From: Ruegeria arenilitoris
GTDB lineage: Bacteria > Pseudomonadota > Alphaproteobacteria > Rhodobacterales > Rhodobacteraceae
Assembly: GCF_013030265.1 (NCBI RefSeq)
Contig: NZ_WPZQ01000005.1
Coordinates: 248,001-312,000 of the forward strand
Length of the DNA: 64,000 nucleotides
Direction: 5' to 3'
The first letter of the stretch is position 1. The number at the start of each line of letters is the position of its first letter. The notes beneath the pieces were generated by a model, which saw only the letters and a program-made list of their open reading frames with translations, did not search any database and was not told where the DNA came from. The position numbers and the translations under genes were made by a program. Below, one piece after another: positions 1 through 9,631 of this stretch.

Positions 1-1467
1 CGGGCCGGGCAGGGCGGAATAGGCTTTGTGTTTCCTGACGGGGCGCCAGACCTGAGTTGGTCAGAGCTGCGTGACACCGCTCGCCGTATAGCGACCATGC
101 TGACCGAAATGGGAGTGGCAAAAGGGGAAAGCATCGCCATCCTGTATCCAAACAGCCGAGAGGCATTGGAGGTTCTTTTTGGTATTCTCTACGGCGGGTT
201 CAGGGCGACCATGATCAATCTGGTCGCTGGCGACAGCGCGGTTTCGTATGCGCTTGAACACAGCGGCGCGCGATATGGATTTGTGCATCCGGGTCAAGCT
301 GACCTGTTCGAGCGGACCGCAGATTCATCGACAATCACTGCATTGCAGATCCCAACCACCGAGCCAGCGGCGACTGCTCTACATGATGTATCAGCGGTCG
401 ATCATGCGCTGTTGATGTACACCTCGGGCACCACCGGGCGCCCGAAAGGGGTCGTGCACAGCCAGGCAAGCTTGTTAGCGGGTGGCTGGACGACGACCAT
501 CGCCCACGAGTTGAGCGCAGCAGACCGCGGGTTCTGCGTTCTGCCGATCTATCATATCAACGGGCTTTGCGTGACCGTCATGGGTACACTCGTGTCCGGA
601 GGCTCGCTGGCCATGTGTGAAAAATTTTCAGCGAGCCGTTTCTGGGGGAATCTTGGGCGGTCGCAGGCAACATGGTTCTCGGTTGTGCCCACAATCATAT
701 CGCACCTGTTGCATTCCGATATCGACCCCGATGACGAAACCCGCCAGCGCGTTCGCTTTGGACGTTCGGCTTCGTCCGCATTGGCACCCGATGTCCAGCA
801 GGCATTTGAACATCGCTTTGGAATACCGATCGTTGAAACCATGGGCCTGACCGAGACGGCAGCGCAAATTCTGTCAAATCCGCTCCCGCCCGGTGTTCGC
901 AAGATCGGCTCACCCGGTATCGCCTATGGGAACGAAGCGGCGATAGTTGACGCAAACCTCAAACAGGTGCCAGCAGGTACCGAGGGCGAGTTGGTCATTC
1001 GCGGGCCAAACGTGATGTTGGAATATCTCAGGAATGCTGATGCGACGGCGAGTACTTTCACTCCGGATGGTTGGTTGCGAACGGGTGATCTGGCGCGCAT
1101 GGATGAAGACTGCTACGTCTATGTGACAGGGCGATTGAAAGAACTGATCATCAAGGGTGGCGAGAATATTGCCCCCCGTGAGATTGACGAAGCGCTGTAT
1201 TCCCACCCCGATGTCATAGAGGCTGCAGCCTTTGCCCGGCCCTGCAAAAGCTATGGCGAAACAGTTTCTGCAGCAGTCAAGATTCGGGACGGTTCAGACC
1301 TGACGCCGTTGGATTTATTGGGCATATGTGAAAGCAGGCTGGGTAAGTTCAAATCGCCTGATGAGATTTACATATTGGCCGATTTGCCAAAGGGGCCATC
1401 CGGGAAGATTCAGCGAAACAGGATACTCGCATCGATCCATAAAAAGGCTGATGCAACGACGTCATAG
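1..1467 (+). CDS. Acyl-CoA synthetase / AMP-dependent ligase, 5' end outside window
   Basis: This is an ANL-superfamily acyl-activating enzyme, expected to turn a carboxylic acid, ATP and CoA into an acyl-CoA through an acyl-adenylate. The reading frame is open to the left edge, so the true start lies outside. A GTG at 28 is the first possible internal start, but roughly the first 30 residues of a normal family member would then be missing. Visible motifs are the phosphate-binding loop YTSGTTGRPKG (about residue 140), GLTETAA in the adenylation core, GWLRTGDLA at the hinge, and the C-terminal PKGPSGKIQR with its catalytic lysine. The substrate cannot be read from sequence. It sits on the same strand as the glycoconjugate operon but 362 bp upstream, so it probably belongs to a different unit. 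Family assignment is firm; acyl specificity is open. Confidence 0.9.
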   Translation, partial: RAGQGGIGFVFPDGAPDLSWSELRDTARRIATMLTEMGVAKGESIAILYPNSREALEVLFGILYGGFRATMINLVAGDSAVSYALEHSGARYGFVHPGQADLFERTADSSTITALQIPTTEPAATALHDVSAVDHALLMYTSGTTGRPKGVVHSQASLLAGGWTTTIAHELSAADRGFCVLPIYHINGLCVTVMGTLVSGGSLAMCEKFSASRFWGNLGRSQATWFSVVPTIISHLLHSDIDPDDETRQRVRFGRSASSALAPDVQQAFEHRFGIPIVETMGLTETAAQILSNPLPPGVRKIGSPGIAYGNEAAIVDANLKQVPAGTEGELVIRGPNVMLEYLRNADATASTFTPDGWLRTGDLARMDEDCYVYVTGRLKELIIKGGENIAPREIDEALYSHPDVIEAAAFARPCKSYGETVSAAVKIRDGSDLTPLDLLGICESRLGKFKSPDEIYILADLPKGPSGKIQRNRILASIHKKADATTS

Positions 1468-1829
1468 GGTCTGGATCTTATTAGGGTGTGAAATCGATGT
1501 CTCGGACGCTTCACAGCTTTTCTGAATCTCCGTGGCTTGTCATCTGCCGAGGGTGGCAGGCGTGGTAGTAGATACGGGCCGCCCGATGCCTGCGTAAGGC
1601 ATTGTGATTAATGTGTATTACGTCCACTAGGACCATGTTTCGGATGCGCGGGTTAAATGATCTGCAAAGCTATTGCGGTGACAATCGTGCGTCGTGTGCC
1701 GCTGGATGTGCTTGCTGAAGTCCCCGGCAAGCTCGAATTCGTCAGGTTGCGGTCACGATTTGGACGCAATTACCCTGTTTTTTAGCTTTTGTTGAATGAA
1801 TCATACGGGCATCGGGAGCCCTCAGAGCA
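1468..1829. other. Intergenic region between acyl-CoA synthetase and glycosyltransferase operon
   Basis: No convincing gene is visible in this stretch. A 42-codon frame at 1657-1785 starts with ATG, but it has no clear ribosome binding site and no recognised family. The promoter of the downstream glycosyltransferase operon should lie here. No confident -35/-10 pair was found. Confidence 0.4.
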
Positions 1830-3077
1830 ATGGTACCGCACGAAAACTCCGTCGCCATCGTCATGCCGTGCCTGAATGAGGCCGAGACTATCTCGGCCTG
1901 CGTCAGTCGCGCGCGCGAGGCGTTGGTGATGCTAAAAGACGAGTACCAGCTGACCGGGGAAGTAATCGTTGCTGACAACGGCAGCACGGATGGGAGTCAG
2001 AAACTGGCAGAAGATGCCGGTGCGCGCGTAGTCAATGTCCCGCAGCGTGGATACGGCGCTGCGTTGATCGGTGGATTTGCTGCAACCAACGCGGCCTATC
2101 TGGTCATGGGTGACAGCGATTGCTCTTACGATTTTGTCGAAGCCGTTCCGATGATCCGGCGGCTGATGGATGGTGCCGATCTGTGCATGGGTAACCGGTT
2201 CAGCGGTGAGATCAAACCAGGCGCGATGCCCTGGAAAAACCGCTATATCGGCAATCCTGCCCTATCGGGTATCCTTCGGTTCCTGTTCCGTACCGAGATC
2301 GGCGACGCGCATTGTGGTCTGCGTGCGATCAAAAAAGAGGCGTTGAACCGACTTAACCTGTCTTCGACGGGCATGGAGTTCGCGTCGGAGATGTTGCTGA
2401 AATCCGTGTTGCGGAAATTCACCATCGCCGAGGTTCCGATTACGTTGTCACCGGACGGGCGCGGACGCGCGCCGCACCTGAATCCGTGGCGTGACGGACT
2501 AAGGCACCTGATCTACATGCTGATGCTCAGCCCTACATGGCTGTTTTTGGTGCCCGCCCTTTTCCTGTTTGCCATCGGCTTTGCGATCACTGTGTTGCTG
2601 CAGTTGGGTGGTGACCAGGAAATGGTATTGATTGGCGGGTTCAAGTTCGGCGACCACTGGGCTGTTGTTGCCAGCGCATCGATGGTTCTGGCATCCCAGA
2701 CCATTGTGCTGTGGCTGGCCGCGCTGATGGGCAGCTATCGTGACGGATTACGCGTTCCAACAGAAAGGGCGCGGTACTGGCTGGGCTTTTCCCGCCTGCA
2801 ATACTGGATTCTCGGTGGCGCATCACTGGCACTTATTGGTGCTTTTTGGGTTGCGACAATCACCACCGGCTGGATTGCGTCGAACTTCGGGTCTCTGAAC
2901 GAAATGCGGCCACTGATCGCGGCCTTCACGATGATCATTATCGGCGTGCAGCTGTTCTTTTCGGGTTTTCTTCTTTCCATCGTTGCCGGAAACAGATCCC
3001 GCCATGATGCGGTTCTGCCCGCACGCGAGACGGCCATCTCTGGTCATAGCGTTGCGGCGCTCAATCAACCGGCATGA
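1830..3077 (+). CDS. GT2 family glycosyltransferase with C-terminal membrane segments
   Basis: This 415-residue protein resembles dolichol-/polyprenyl-phosphate sugar transferases. A cytoplasmic GT-A domain covers about residues 1-230 and hydrophobic segments follow. The start of the GT2 fold is clear (VAIVMPCLNEAETI), followed by ADNGSTDGS and MGDSDCSYDF, which supplies the acidic metal/nucleotide-sugar site. Four hydrophobic stretches lie after residue 230, around 235-260, 285-305, 330-350 and 370-392. Such enzymes usually load a sugar from UDP- or GDP-sugar onto a lipid-phosphate carrier at the inner membrane. It is the first gene of a five-gene operon and its stop overlaps the next start by 4 bp, which implies translational coupling. 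The carrier and sugar are unknown. GT2 membership is certain. Confidence 0.9.
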   Translation: MVPHENSVAIVMPCLNEAETISACVSRAREALVMLKDEYQLTGEVIVADNGSTDGSQKLAEDAGARVVNVPQRGYGAALIGGFAATNAAYLVMGDSDCSYDFVEAVPMIRRLMDGADLCMGNRFSGEIKPGAMPWKNRYIGNPALSGILRFLFRTEIGDAHCGLRAIKKEALNRLNLSSTGMEFASEMLLKSVLRKFTIAEVPITLSPDGRGRAPHLNPWRDGLRHLIYMLMLSPTWLFLVPALFLFAIGFAITVLLQLGGDQEMVLIGGFKFGDHWAVVASASMVLASQTIVLWLAALMGSYRDGLRVPTERARYWLGFSRLQYWILGGASLALIGAFWVATITTGWIASNFGSLNEMRPLIAAFTMIIIGVQLFFSGFLLSIVAGNRSRHDAVLPARETAISGHSVAALNQPA

Positions 3078-4024
3078 CCTGGCTAAGATCATTAGTGTTT
3101 CTGGTATTGTCGCTGGTCCTCGTGACCTGCGCGGTTCTTTGGAGTGGCCTCAACCTTCGTGATCTGGTGCGTCGTTTGTCTGACGCGCCGCAGTGGTTGC
3201 TGATCAGCTTTTTTGCGCTGACCGGTCTACAAATATCTATATCGGCGCTGAAATGGCGCATAGTCGTCCGCAAGATAACCCCTGATCAGGCGCCGCAGGA
3301 GTTTTCCTTTTTTCTGGCCTGTTCATCAGCTTCGGCGCTGTTGTCGCAATTGTTGACCACCTATGTTTCGTCGATCGTGGTTCGGGGTTGGGCCGGTCGC
3401 AGGTTCCACGATATTCCCTTTACTCGCGGGGCGGGCAGCTCGGTTTTCGAGCAGTTCTTTGACGTGGCTGTCCTGATATGTATGGCACTGGGAACCCTGA
3501 TCACATGGACCATTGGCGGTGGCGCAATAACTTGGATTACCTGCACCATCATTGTTCTCAGTCTAGGCATGCTGGCGTCCATGCAACTGGATCATCTGAT
3601 CCCCGTATTGCGCAGGCTTCATCCTAGATTGGCAGAACATCCGGCTCTGCAGGATGATCGTGGTATCGCGCGGATATGTTCCGCGTCGACGGTATCCCAG
3701 CTTTATGGCCTTTCGGTCCTGCGTTATCTATCCATACTGGTCAAAGCGCCACTGGTTGTGATTGCCCTTGGGTACTCGATTTCGTCGCTGGACGCGGCCC
3801 AGGGCTTTACCATCGTTCAGACCACACAGCTTGCCGCATTCACGCCGGGAAATCTGGGCCTTCAGGAGTGGGGCTGGTCCGGGGTATTGGCGTTTCTGGG
3901 CTATGGCTTTGAAAAGGCATTAGAGTTTGCGCTTGCACTGCGGGTCGTGGGTTTTGCCAGCATGACTATCATCGCGCCGCTTCTGATGGCCCCAGCGTTT
4001 ACGAAACGGAGGGTGCTGGCATGA
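3074..4024 (+). CDS. UPF0104 / lysylphosphatidylglycerol synthase TM-region family membrane protein
   Basis: This 316-residue integral membrane protein has about seven to eight hydrophobic segments. It shows the features of the flippase-like LPG_synthase_TM family: an early WLLISFFALTGLQI segment, an internal LLSQLLTTYVSS region, and the C-terminal signature QLAAFTPGNLGLQEWGWSG, typical of these proteins. No catalytic aminoacyl-transfer domain is attached, so it is not a full MprF. Stand-alone members often sit beside glycosyltransferases and are suspected of lipid or lipid-linked sugar translocation. It overlaps the genes on both sides by 4 bp, placing it in the same pathway as the flanking glycosyltransferases. 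Family call is good; the flippase role is inference. Confidence 0.82.
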   Translation: MTWLRSLVFLVLSLVLVTCAVLWSGLNLRDLVRRLSDAPQWLLISFFALTGLQISISALKWRIVVRKITPDQAPQEFSFFLACSSASALLSQLLTTYVSSIVVRGWAGRRFHDIPFTRGAGSSVFEQFFDVAVLICMALGTLITWTIGGGAITWITCTIIVLSLGMLASMQLDHLIPVLRRLHPRLAEHPALQDDRGIARICSASTVSQLYGLSVLRYLSILVKAPLVVIALGYSISSLDAAQGFTIVQTTQLAAFTPGNLGLQEWGWSGVLAFLGYGFEKALEFALALRVVGFASMTIIAPLLMAPAFTKRRVLA

Positions 4025-6186
4025 CCGAAACGTCACAGCCACAGGCGACCGTTATCGTTGTCGCTCGGAATGCCGCACAGACAATCAGCATGTGCATGAG
4101 GTCACTGCATCAACAAAACCGCGCACCGTCCGAGGTGATACTGGTTGATGACGGGTCGACCGACGAGACGGTCAAGCTCGCCATTGAGGCCTTTCCCGGC
4201 CTTAGGGTCATCACCAGTGCCACGCGTTCGATCAGCAAGAACCGGAATGTCGGTTGGAGATCGGCCAGTACCGAGTTTGTTGCCTTTCTGGATGCGGATT
4301 GTGAGGCCCCTGCGCACTGGCTTGAGAACCTGCTGAATGCGGCAACCCGGCTCGACGTTGCCGCAGTGGGTGGAGGCAATGCACCGCCAGCGGGCCAGAG
4401 CACACATTATGATGCGCTGGCTATCATGCTTTCATCCTATGTAGGTTCACGCGGTTCTTTGCAGGGACAGATACCCATGTCTGAAGCAACGGTACCGCAT
4501 ATTCCAACGCTCAATGTGCTGTACAAAAGAGAAGCGCTTGAACGGGCGGGCGGTTTCGACCCGCGTTTCGCGCGCATGGGAGAGGACGAAGACCTTTCCC
4601 GGCGGTTGCGTGACATGGGGCAGTCGCTGGTGGCAATTCCGGATGCAGTTGTCGTGCATCATCAGCGTGCTGATCTGAGAAGCTGGGCAAAGAACATGTA
4701 CGCCTATGGAAAAGGCCGTACCTGGCTGATCAGACGTCACCCGAACGCCTGGTCGCCGGTGTTTCTTGTCCCGCCATTGGTACTGCTGGTGCTGCCGATT
4801 TACTTGATCTGCATTGCGGCTGTTTCCCTGGTCTTGTGCATTGGGGTCAGAAAACCGGCGCTTTGGCTGCGACTGACCGCCCTTTTTGCCATGACGCATC
4901 TTGCATACGGTTTGGGTCAGATCGCCGGGCTGTTCATCAGCGGCGACAATCCCGATGCGCGCCGCAAACGCCGTCGCGTTGGGATGATTGCGCTCAAGAA
5001 CGCGGGAAACAAAGGGGATGAGGCAATTCTTTGCGCGGTGTCCGAACGGCTGGAGAAATTCCTGTCCCAGCCCGGAAATGCGGTGGACCCATATCTGATT
5101 GCCTTCGGACCAAGTGGAATTGACACCCGTCCGCTGCCGGCCAGCAAAGAAGCGCGGGAACGTGTCATTCTGGATGCGCTGGCCCCGGCCAGCAGCTCGC
5201 GAGCGGTTCAGCCCCTTACCCTTATACCTGATGCGTTGCGCAGCCTTGTGGTGTTTTCGGGATTTCAGGGCATCTTTATCTCAGGTGGGCAATGGTTGCA
5301 TGACCTGAGCTTGCCCAAGCACGTGGTCGTCTGTTCGCTTTTTGCCTTTGGTCGGTTGTTTCGCACGCGAACCGGTGTGTTCTGTATCGGGGTCGGGCCA
5401 TTGCAGCGAGGTTTTTCCCGCCGGTTGACGCGATTGGCTTTGGGTCGCCGATCCCTTGTCATTACCCGCGATGATGCCTCGACCAAGTTGCTGCAGGATT
5501 GTGGTTTGAATCATGCAAGCACGGCGGCCGATCCGGCGCTTTTGCTGCCAACCTCACCGGTCACGGCATCTGCGAACCGCATACTGATATCCCCCTGCGC
5601 CTGGGCCAATTTCGAGAACCTGTATGAACTGGATCAGGCCAAGATCGACGAGAGCTTTCAGAACTGGACCAAACTGGTCACCCGATTGACCGAAGCCGGG
5701 CGCGAACTGGCCATGCTGCCGACAATGAATCCTGAAGATCGCGCCTTTGCCGAACAGATCGTCCAAAAGACGGGCTGCGACATCGAATGTATTGAAACCG
5801 AGGAACTGCTGCCTTCTCAGGTGCAGGGCCATATCGCTGCATCGTCAGCGCTTATTTCAATGCGGCTTCATCCGGTGATTTTCGCCTCGAACAGCAGCAC
5901 GCCGTTTGTTGCTCTGAACTACGCGGCCAAGGTCCGCGCCTTTTGCAAGCAGGCTGGGTACGAGGACCGTGTGGTTGAACTGAATGACCCCTGCTGGGCC
6001 GATACGGTGCTGCAAAAGCTTGACCAGCCAACCAAAGATGCGGTCCAGATCTCGTCGATCCGGTCAACGCAGATTGCGGCCCTGAACTCGGGTTATCAAC
6101 TGCTTGAACAATGGTTGTCTGGCGTGGGAAAGACATCAATACCCGCACACGGAAAGGGACCAACGCAATGCGAATCGCCTTTGTAA
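4021..6186 (+). CDS. Fusion protein: GT2 glycosyltransferase plus polysaccharide pyruvyl transferase domain
   Basis: The 721 residues contain two enzymes. The first part (about 1-230) is a GT2 glycosyltransferase, with ATVIVVARNAAQTI at the start, VDDGSTDET near residue 43 and the metal-binding FLDADCEAP near residue 90. Hydrophobic segments follow at about 240-305. The second part (about 320-690) begins with GMIALKNAGNKGDEAI, the N-terminal signature of the polysaccharide pyruvyl transferase family. It later has FISGGQW, GVGPL and a SMRLHPVIFA segment typical of that fold. Pyruvyl transferases add a ketal pyruvate from PEP to a sugar, giving it a negative charge. A single chain would thus add a sugar and cap it. 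The gene overlaps the previous stop by 4 bp and the next start by 19 bp. Domain identity is fairly secure; substrates are unknown. Confidence 0.85.
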   Translation: MTETSQPQATVIVVARNAAQTISMCMRSLHQQNRAPSEVILVDDGSTDETVKLAIEAFPGLRVITSATRSISKNRNVGWRSASTEFVAFLDADCEAPAHWLENLLNAATRLDVAAVGGGNAPPAGQSTHYDALAIMLSSYVGSRGSLQGQIPMSEATVPHIPTLNVLYKREALERAGGFDPRFARMGEDEDLSRRLRDMGQSLVAIPDAVVVHHQRADLRSWAKNMYAYGKGRTWLIRRHPNAWSPVFLVPPLVLLVLPIYLICIAAVSLVLCIGVRKPALWLRLTALFAMTHLAYGLGQIAGLFISGDNPDARRKRRRVGMIALKNAGNKGDEAILCAVSERLEKFLSQPGNAVDPYLIAFGPSGIDTRPLPASKEARERVILDALAPASSSRAVQPLTLIPDALRSLVVFSGFQGIFISGGQWLHDLSLPKHVVVCSLFAFGRLFRTRTGVFCIGVGPLQRGFSRRLTRLALGRRSLVITRDDASTKLLQDCGLNHASTAADPALLLPTSPVTASANRILISPCAWANFENLYELDQAKIDESFQNWTKLVTRLTEAGRELAMLPTMNPEDRAFAEQIVQKTGCDIECIETEELLPSQVQGHIAASSALISMRLHPVIFASNSSTPFVALNYAAKVRAFCKQAGYEDRVVELNDPCWADTVLQKLDQPTKDAVQISSIRSTQIAALNSGYQLLEQWLSGVGKTSIPAHGKGPTQCESPL

Positions 6187-7745
6187 ATCCGCCTCTCAGA
6201 GACTGGCGTTTTTCCAGGTCTCAACGCAGTCCCGGGGTGATCAAATCGGGGACGTTATACTATCCCTATTGGTTGGCGCATGCCACTGCATTGGCAATGT
6301 CGCGAGGCCATGAATGTCTGTTGCTGGACTGCGCCGCTGACGAGCTGTCGCGCGAGGACACCATCGGCAGATTGCGTGACTTCGACGCCGAGCTGGTGGT
6401 GATCGAAACATCAACCCCCAGTGTTAACCATGATCTGGAAACCGTTGATCTGTTCAAGGCTGCTCTGCCACAGGCCAGGTTCTGCTGTACTGGAACCCAT
6501 GTAACGGCTGAGTGGCAAGTGGCCCTGACCCAAAGCCAGGCCTTGGATTTTGTCGCGATTGGCGAATACGACTTTACCATCTCCGAGCTTGCCGAGGCGC
6601 TTGAGCAGGGGCAGCCGGTTTCGTCGGTCGACGGTTTGGCGTGGCGATCGGGCGATAGTTCGGAGCGGAGCGGTGATCGTACCCTTATCAGTGATATGGA
6701 TGCGTTGCCTTGGGTGGCACCGGTTTACAAGCAATTCCTGACACCTGAGAACTATCTGTTCACGATCGCGAACCAGCCAATGGTCATGCTGATTGGTGGT
6801 AGGGGCTGTAAGGCTCGGTGCTTTTTCTGCGTCTATCCGCAGGTGATGCATGGCCACAGCTATCGGTGTCGGTCGCCCGAAGATGTCGTGAACGAAATGA
6901 AGTGGATTCAGGACAACATGCCTGAAGTTCAAGAGATCGTTTTCGAGGATGACACCTTTACCTCAGACCGGGTCCGGGCACAGGAAATTGCCCGGCTGGT
7001 CAAAGAGGCCGGTATCACGCTGCCATGGTTTGCCAACATCCGCGTCAATGTCGATTACGAAACGTTGAAAGCCCTGAAAGAAGCCGGGCTTCGGCAATGT
7101 GCGACCGGGTTTGAATCCGGTGACCAGACCCTGCTGATCAACATGCGCAAGGGTCAGACACTGCAGCAACAAAAGGACTTTATGGAGAACTGCCGCAAGC
7201 TGGGTATTCTCGTCCACGGCTGCTTTATGGTTGGATTCCCCGGTGAAACAAAAGAGACGCTGGCCAAGACCCTTGTGCTGGCCAAAGAACTGAATCCCGA
7301 CAGTGCCCAGTTCTATCCGGTGATGCCTTATCCGGGCACCGGTGCCTATGAATGGGCACAGGAGGGCGGTTATCTGGCCACAACCAATTTCGACGAATGG
7401 CTGAATCCCGATGGTCAGCACCGATGTGTTCTGGACCTGCCTGGCCTGTCGCCCAAGGATCTTGAGGATTTTTGCGAATACGCAGTGCGCAAGTTCCACT
7501 TCCGTCCGACCTATATGGTGCGCAAAGCGCTGCAGGCGGTTACAAATCCCAAGGAAGGCCTGCGTTCGGTAAACGCATTCAAGAATTTCCTGTTGTCGAT
7601 CATCCGTGGTGACAAAGCGGTGACCAGTGCATTGCCGCCAAAGCAAACCGAAATTGACGAAGCCTGGAACGCTCGGACGCGGGTGCCGCGCGGACGGATG
7701 GAAATGATCGAAGGAAAGAAAAGCCAGCTTAAACGCGCCAGTTGA
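6168..7745 (+). CDS. B12-binding-domain radical SAM protein
   Basis: The start is taken at the ATG at 6168 (MRIAFVNPPLRDW), preceded by a GGAAAGGGA ribosome binding site, rather than an earlier in-frame ATG at 6111 inside the previous gene. The protein is 525 residues. Residues 1-150 resemble a cobalamin-binding Rossmann domain. The radical SAM core follows with the CxxxCxxC cluster motif GCKARCFFC (Cys214, 218 and 221), then a FEDDTFT strand and a GFESGDQTLL region. Class B enzymes of this type perform methylations or rearrangements on unactivated carbon, often on lipids or isoprenoids (the hopanoid and BchE-like groups). In this operon the substrate may be the lipid carrier or the sugar being built. 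It overlaps the genes on both sides. Family firm; reaction unknown. Confidence 0.88.
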   Translation: MRIAFVNPPLRDWRFSRSQRSPGVIKSGTLYYPYWLAHATALAMSRGHECLLLDCAADELSREDTIGRLRDFDAELVVIETSTPSVNHDLETVDLFKAALPQARFCCTGTHVTAEWQVALTQSQALDFVAIGEYDFTISELAEALEQGQPVSSVDGLAWRSGDSSERSGDRTLISDMDALPWVAPVYKQFLTPENYLFTIANQPMVMLIGGRGCKARCFFCVYPQVMHGHSYRCRSPEDVVNEMKWIQDNMPEVQEIVFEDDTFTSDRVRAQEIARLVKEAGITLPWFANIRVNVDYETLKALKEAGLRQCATGFESGDQTLLINMRKGQTLQQQKDFMENCRKLGILVHGCFMVGFPGETKETLAKTLVLAKELNPDSAQFYPVMPYPGTGAYEWAQEGGYLATTNFDEWLNPDGQHRCVLDLPGLSPKDLEDFCEYAVRKFHFRPTYMVRKALQAVTNPKEGLRSVNAFKNFLLSIIRGDKAVTSALPPKQTEIDEAWNARTRVPRGRMEMIEGKKSQLKRAS

Positions 7746-9460
7746 GTAAGACGTTGCAAGCCTCAGATCTGCAATACGCCCGTGCTGGTGAAACCAGTGA
7801 CCCTATGCTGCGCTATCAGTGGGCCATACGCGTTGCACTCTGCGCCAAGCTCGGCTTCTTGGTGTTCTTCGCGTTCAACACCCAGTTCGTGATGGACGAA
7901 TTCTGGCAGTTCGGGCAGTCCAAATATCTGCGTAATGGGTTCTTTAATACGATCTGGCCGTCCAAGGCGGTCGGCTATGCGGTGTTTTACAAACCGGCGC
8001 ACTGGCTGGGTTGGGATGCGGTGTCGGCCATCATGATCGGCCGCTTACAGACCGCTTTGCTGGCCTGCGGAACGCTGGCCCTGCTGTATGGCATCGCGCG
8101 GAAACTGGGGCAGGACCGGGTCCGCGCGTTGCTGGTCATTCTGCTGGCCCTCAGCTTTTCAACCTTTATCGAGCGGGTATTTCGTACCCGATCCGAGTCT
8201 CTGGCGCTGTTTTTCGCAACTGCTGCGCTGTATTGGATCGTGTCCCGAGACATATCGCGCGCAAAGACTATTCTGATCGCCGGATTGTTCAGCGGGCTTG
8301 CCTTCATCGCGACGCAAAAGGCGGTTTACTTCAATCTCGCGCTTGGCCTTGGACTGGTGGTTGAGGTGCTTTTGCGTCTGGATCCACTAACTGCACTTAG
8401 GCGCGGCCTAATGCTGGTCGCCGGGTGGGTCATTCCCATTCTTGTCTACAGCGTCGCGTTCGGTGGCTGGGACAGTCTGACGATACTGACCTCTCTTTTC
8501 CAAGGTCCGCTCAGGGTCGCCACAAGCGGACATGTCTATTACACCACTTTGGGCATGTTTTATGGGCAGACGATCGAGCGAAATCTGCTTCCTTATCTGC
8601 TCGCCGCTTTTGGACTGCTGGCAAGTCTCTACAGATGGAGGACGCTGACGTCCGGGCATAGGGTTGCGCTGGTTTTCACCCTTGTCATGATCGTGCTGAT
8701 TGCACGCCATAATCAGCCCTGGCCCTATGTGTTTATCATGGTGATCCCGTTTCTGTGCCTTTGGGCCCCGGCCACACTGGACTACGCGGCACGCGGCAAG
8801 TTTCAGGCCAGATTGATCCATGCGGTATGGATCGTTGCCGTTCTTCTCAGCTTTGCCCGCAACATCACGTATATTGAACACGACAACCGGGCTGAGATTG
8901 ATCTCATCCGGCAGGTCGAAACTCTGCTTGGGCCCAACGAAAAGTACTTTGATGGTATCGGTATGCTGTCAAACCACGCGGAATCTCAGCGCCGGTGGCT
9001 TGATACGCGACAGGTTCACATCGCGAATACCGAAGGCGAAGCTTCGGACTTCATGCGCAAACTGCGTGCCGTACCGCCGCATTTGATCATTGACACCTAC
9101 CGAACCCAAAAACTGCGCGAGCTGATGAAACCGTTTCTTAAAAACTCCTATGTTCGGGTTGCGCCGAACATTGGCGTTCCGGGAGTTCGCTTTTCGGATG
9201 TCAGCGAAGTGACGTTCGAAACGCCTCTTGAGCAGGAGTTCGGACTGTTCGACAAAAGCGGGCAACCTGTGGCGGTGTCATTGTTGGTCGAGGACGAACC
9301 AGTACAGCTGCCGGTGCTGTTGAAACCAGGGCCAAATCGCGTGCGTTTGGATGGCGTTGTCGATTGGCCTGTTTTCCTGCTGCCTGCGCACAAACCATAT
9401 TCGGGCCTCCATCCGATTCCTGCACCCGAGCCGATTTTTGTCAGGGTCTATGATTACTGA
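7742..9460 (+). CDS. ArnT/GT39-like polytopic membrane glycosyltransferase
   Basis: The start is a TTG at 7742 overlapping the TGA of the previous gene by 4 bp. An internal ATG at 7805 is the alternative. The protein is 572 residues with about ten to eleven hydrophobic segments in its first two thirds and a soluble C-terminal part after about residue 370. Near the N-terminus, FNTQFVMDEFWQFGQ places acidic residues in the first periplasmic loop, as in polyprenyl-phosphate-dependent glycosyltransferases of the GT39/GT83 type. These transfer a sugar from a lipid-phosphate donor in the periplasm. That would fit as the last step for a donor made by the first gene of the operon. It closes the overlapping five-gene unit. 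Family call is by topology and loop pattern, so moderate. Confidence 0.72.
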   Translation: MSKTLQASDLQYARAGETSDPMLRYQWAIRVALCAKLGFLVFFAFNTQFVMDEFWQFGQSKYLRNGFFNTIWPSKAVGYAVFYKPAHWLGWDAVSAIMIGRLQTALLACGTLALLYGIARKLGQDRVRALLVILLALSFSTFIERVFRTRSESLALFFATAALYWIVSRDISRAKTILIAGLFSGLAFIATQKAVYFNLALGLGLVVEVLLRLDPLTALRRGLMLVAGWVIPILVYSVAFGGWDSLTILTSLFQGPLRVATSGHVYYTTLGMFYGQTIERNLLPYLLAAFGLLASLYRWRTLTSGHRVALVFTLVMIVLIARHNQPWPYVFIMVIPFLCLWAPATLDYAARGKFQARLIHAVWIVAVLLSFARNITYIEHDNRAEIDLIRQVETLLGPNEKYFDGIGMLSNHAESQRRWLDTRQVHIANTEGEASDFMRKLRAVPPHLIIDTYRTQKLRELMKPFLKNSYVRVAPNIGVPGVRFSDVSEVTFETPLEQEFGLFDKSGQPVAVSLLVEDEPVQLPVLLKPGPNRVRLDGVVDWPVFLLPAHKPYSGLHPIPAPEPIFVRVYDY

Positions 9461-9631
9461 AACGAGCAAACGTCGCTCATGCAGCGCTGTATGCCTGATT
9501 GATACCACCCAACCTGCGGATTGATGAAAAGGTCCAATTTGAACTTAGAATTCTCATAGTCGGACACGAGCCTTAATTTCACCACCTTCTCGGATGAGAG
9601 AGAATCCAGAGCATCAGTTCGGATCTTATTT

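Noticed and set aside
1657-1785. A 42-codon plus-strand frame that reads like protein (VPLDVLAEVPGKLEF)
   Set aside because: It starts with ATG but has no ribosome binding site and no recognised family. It could be a remnant, but there is not enough support to call a gene.
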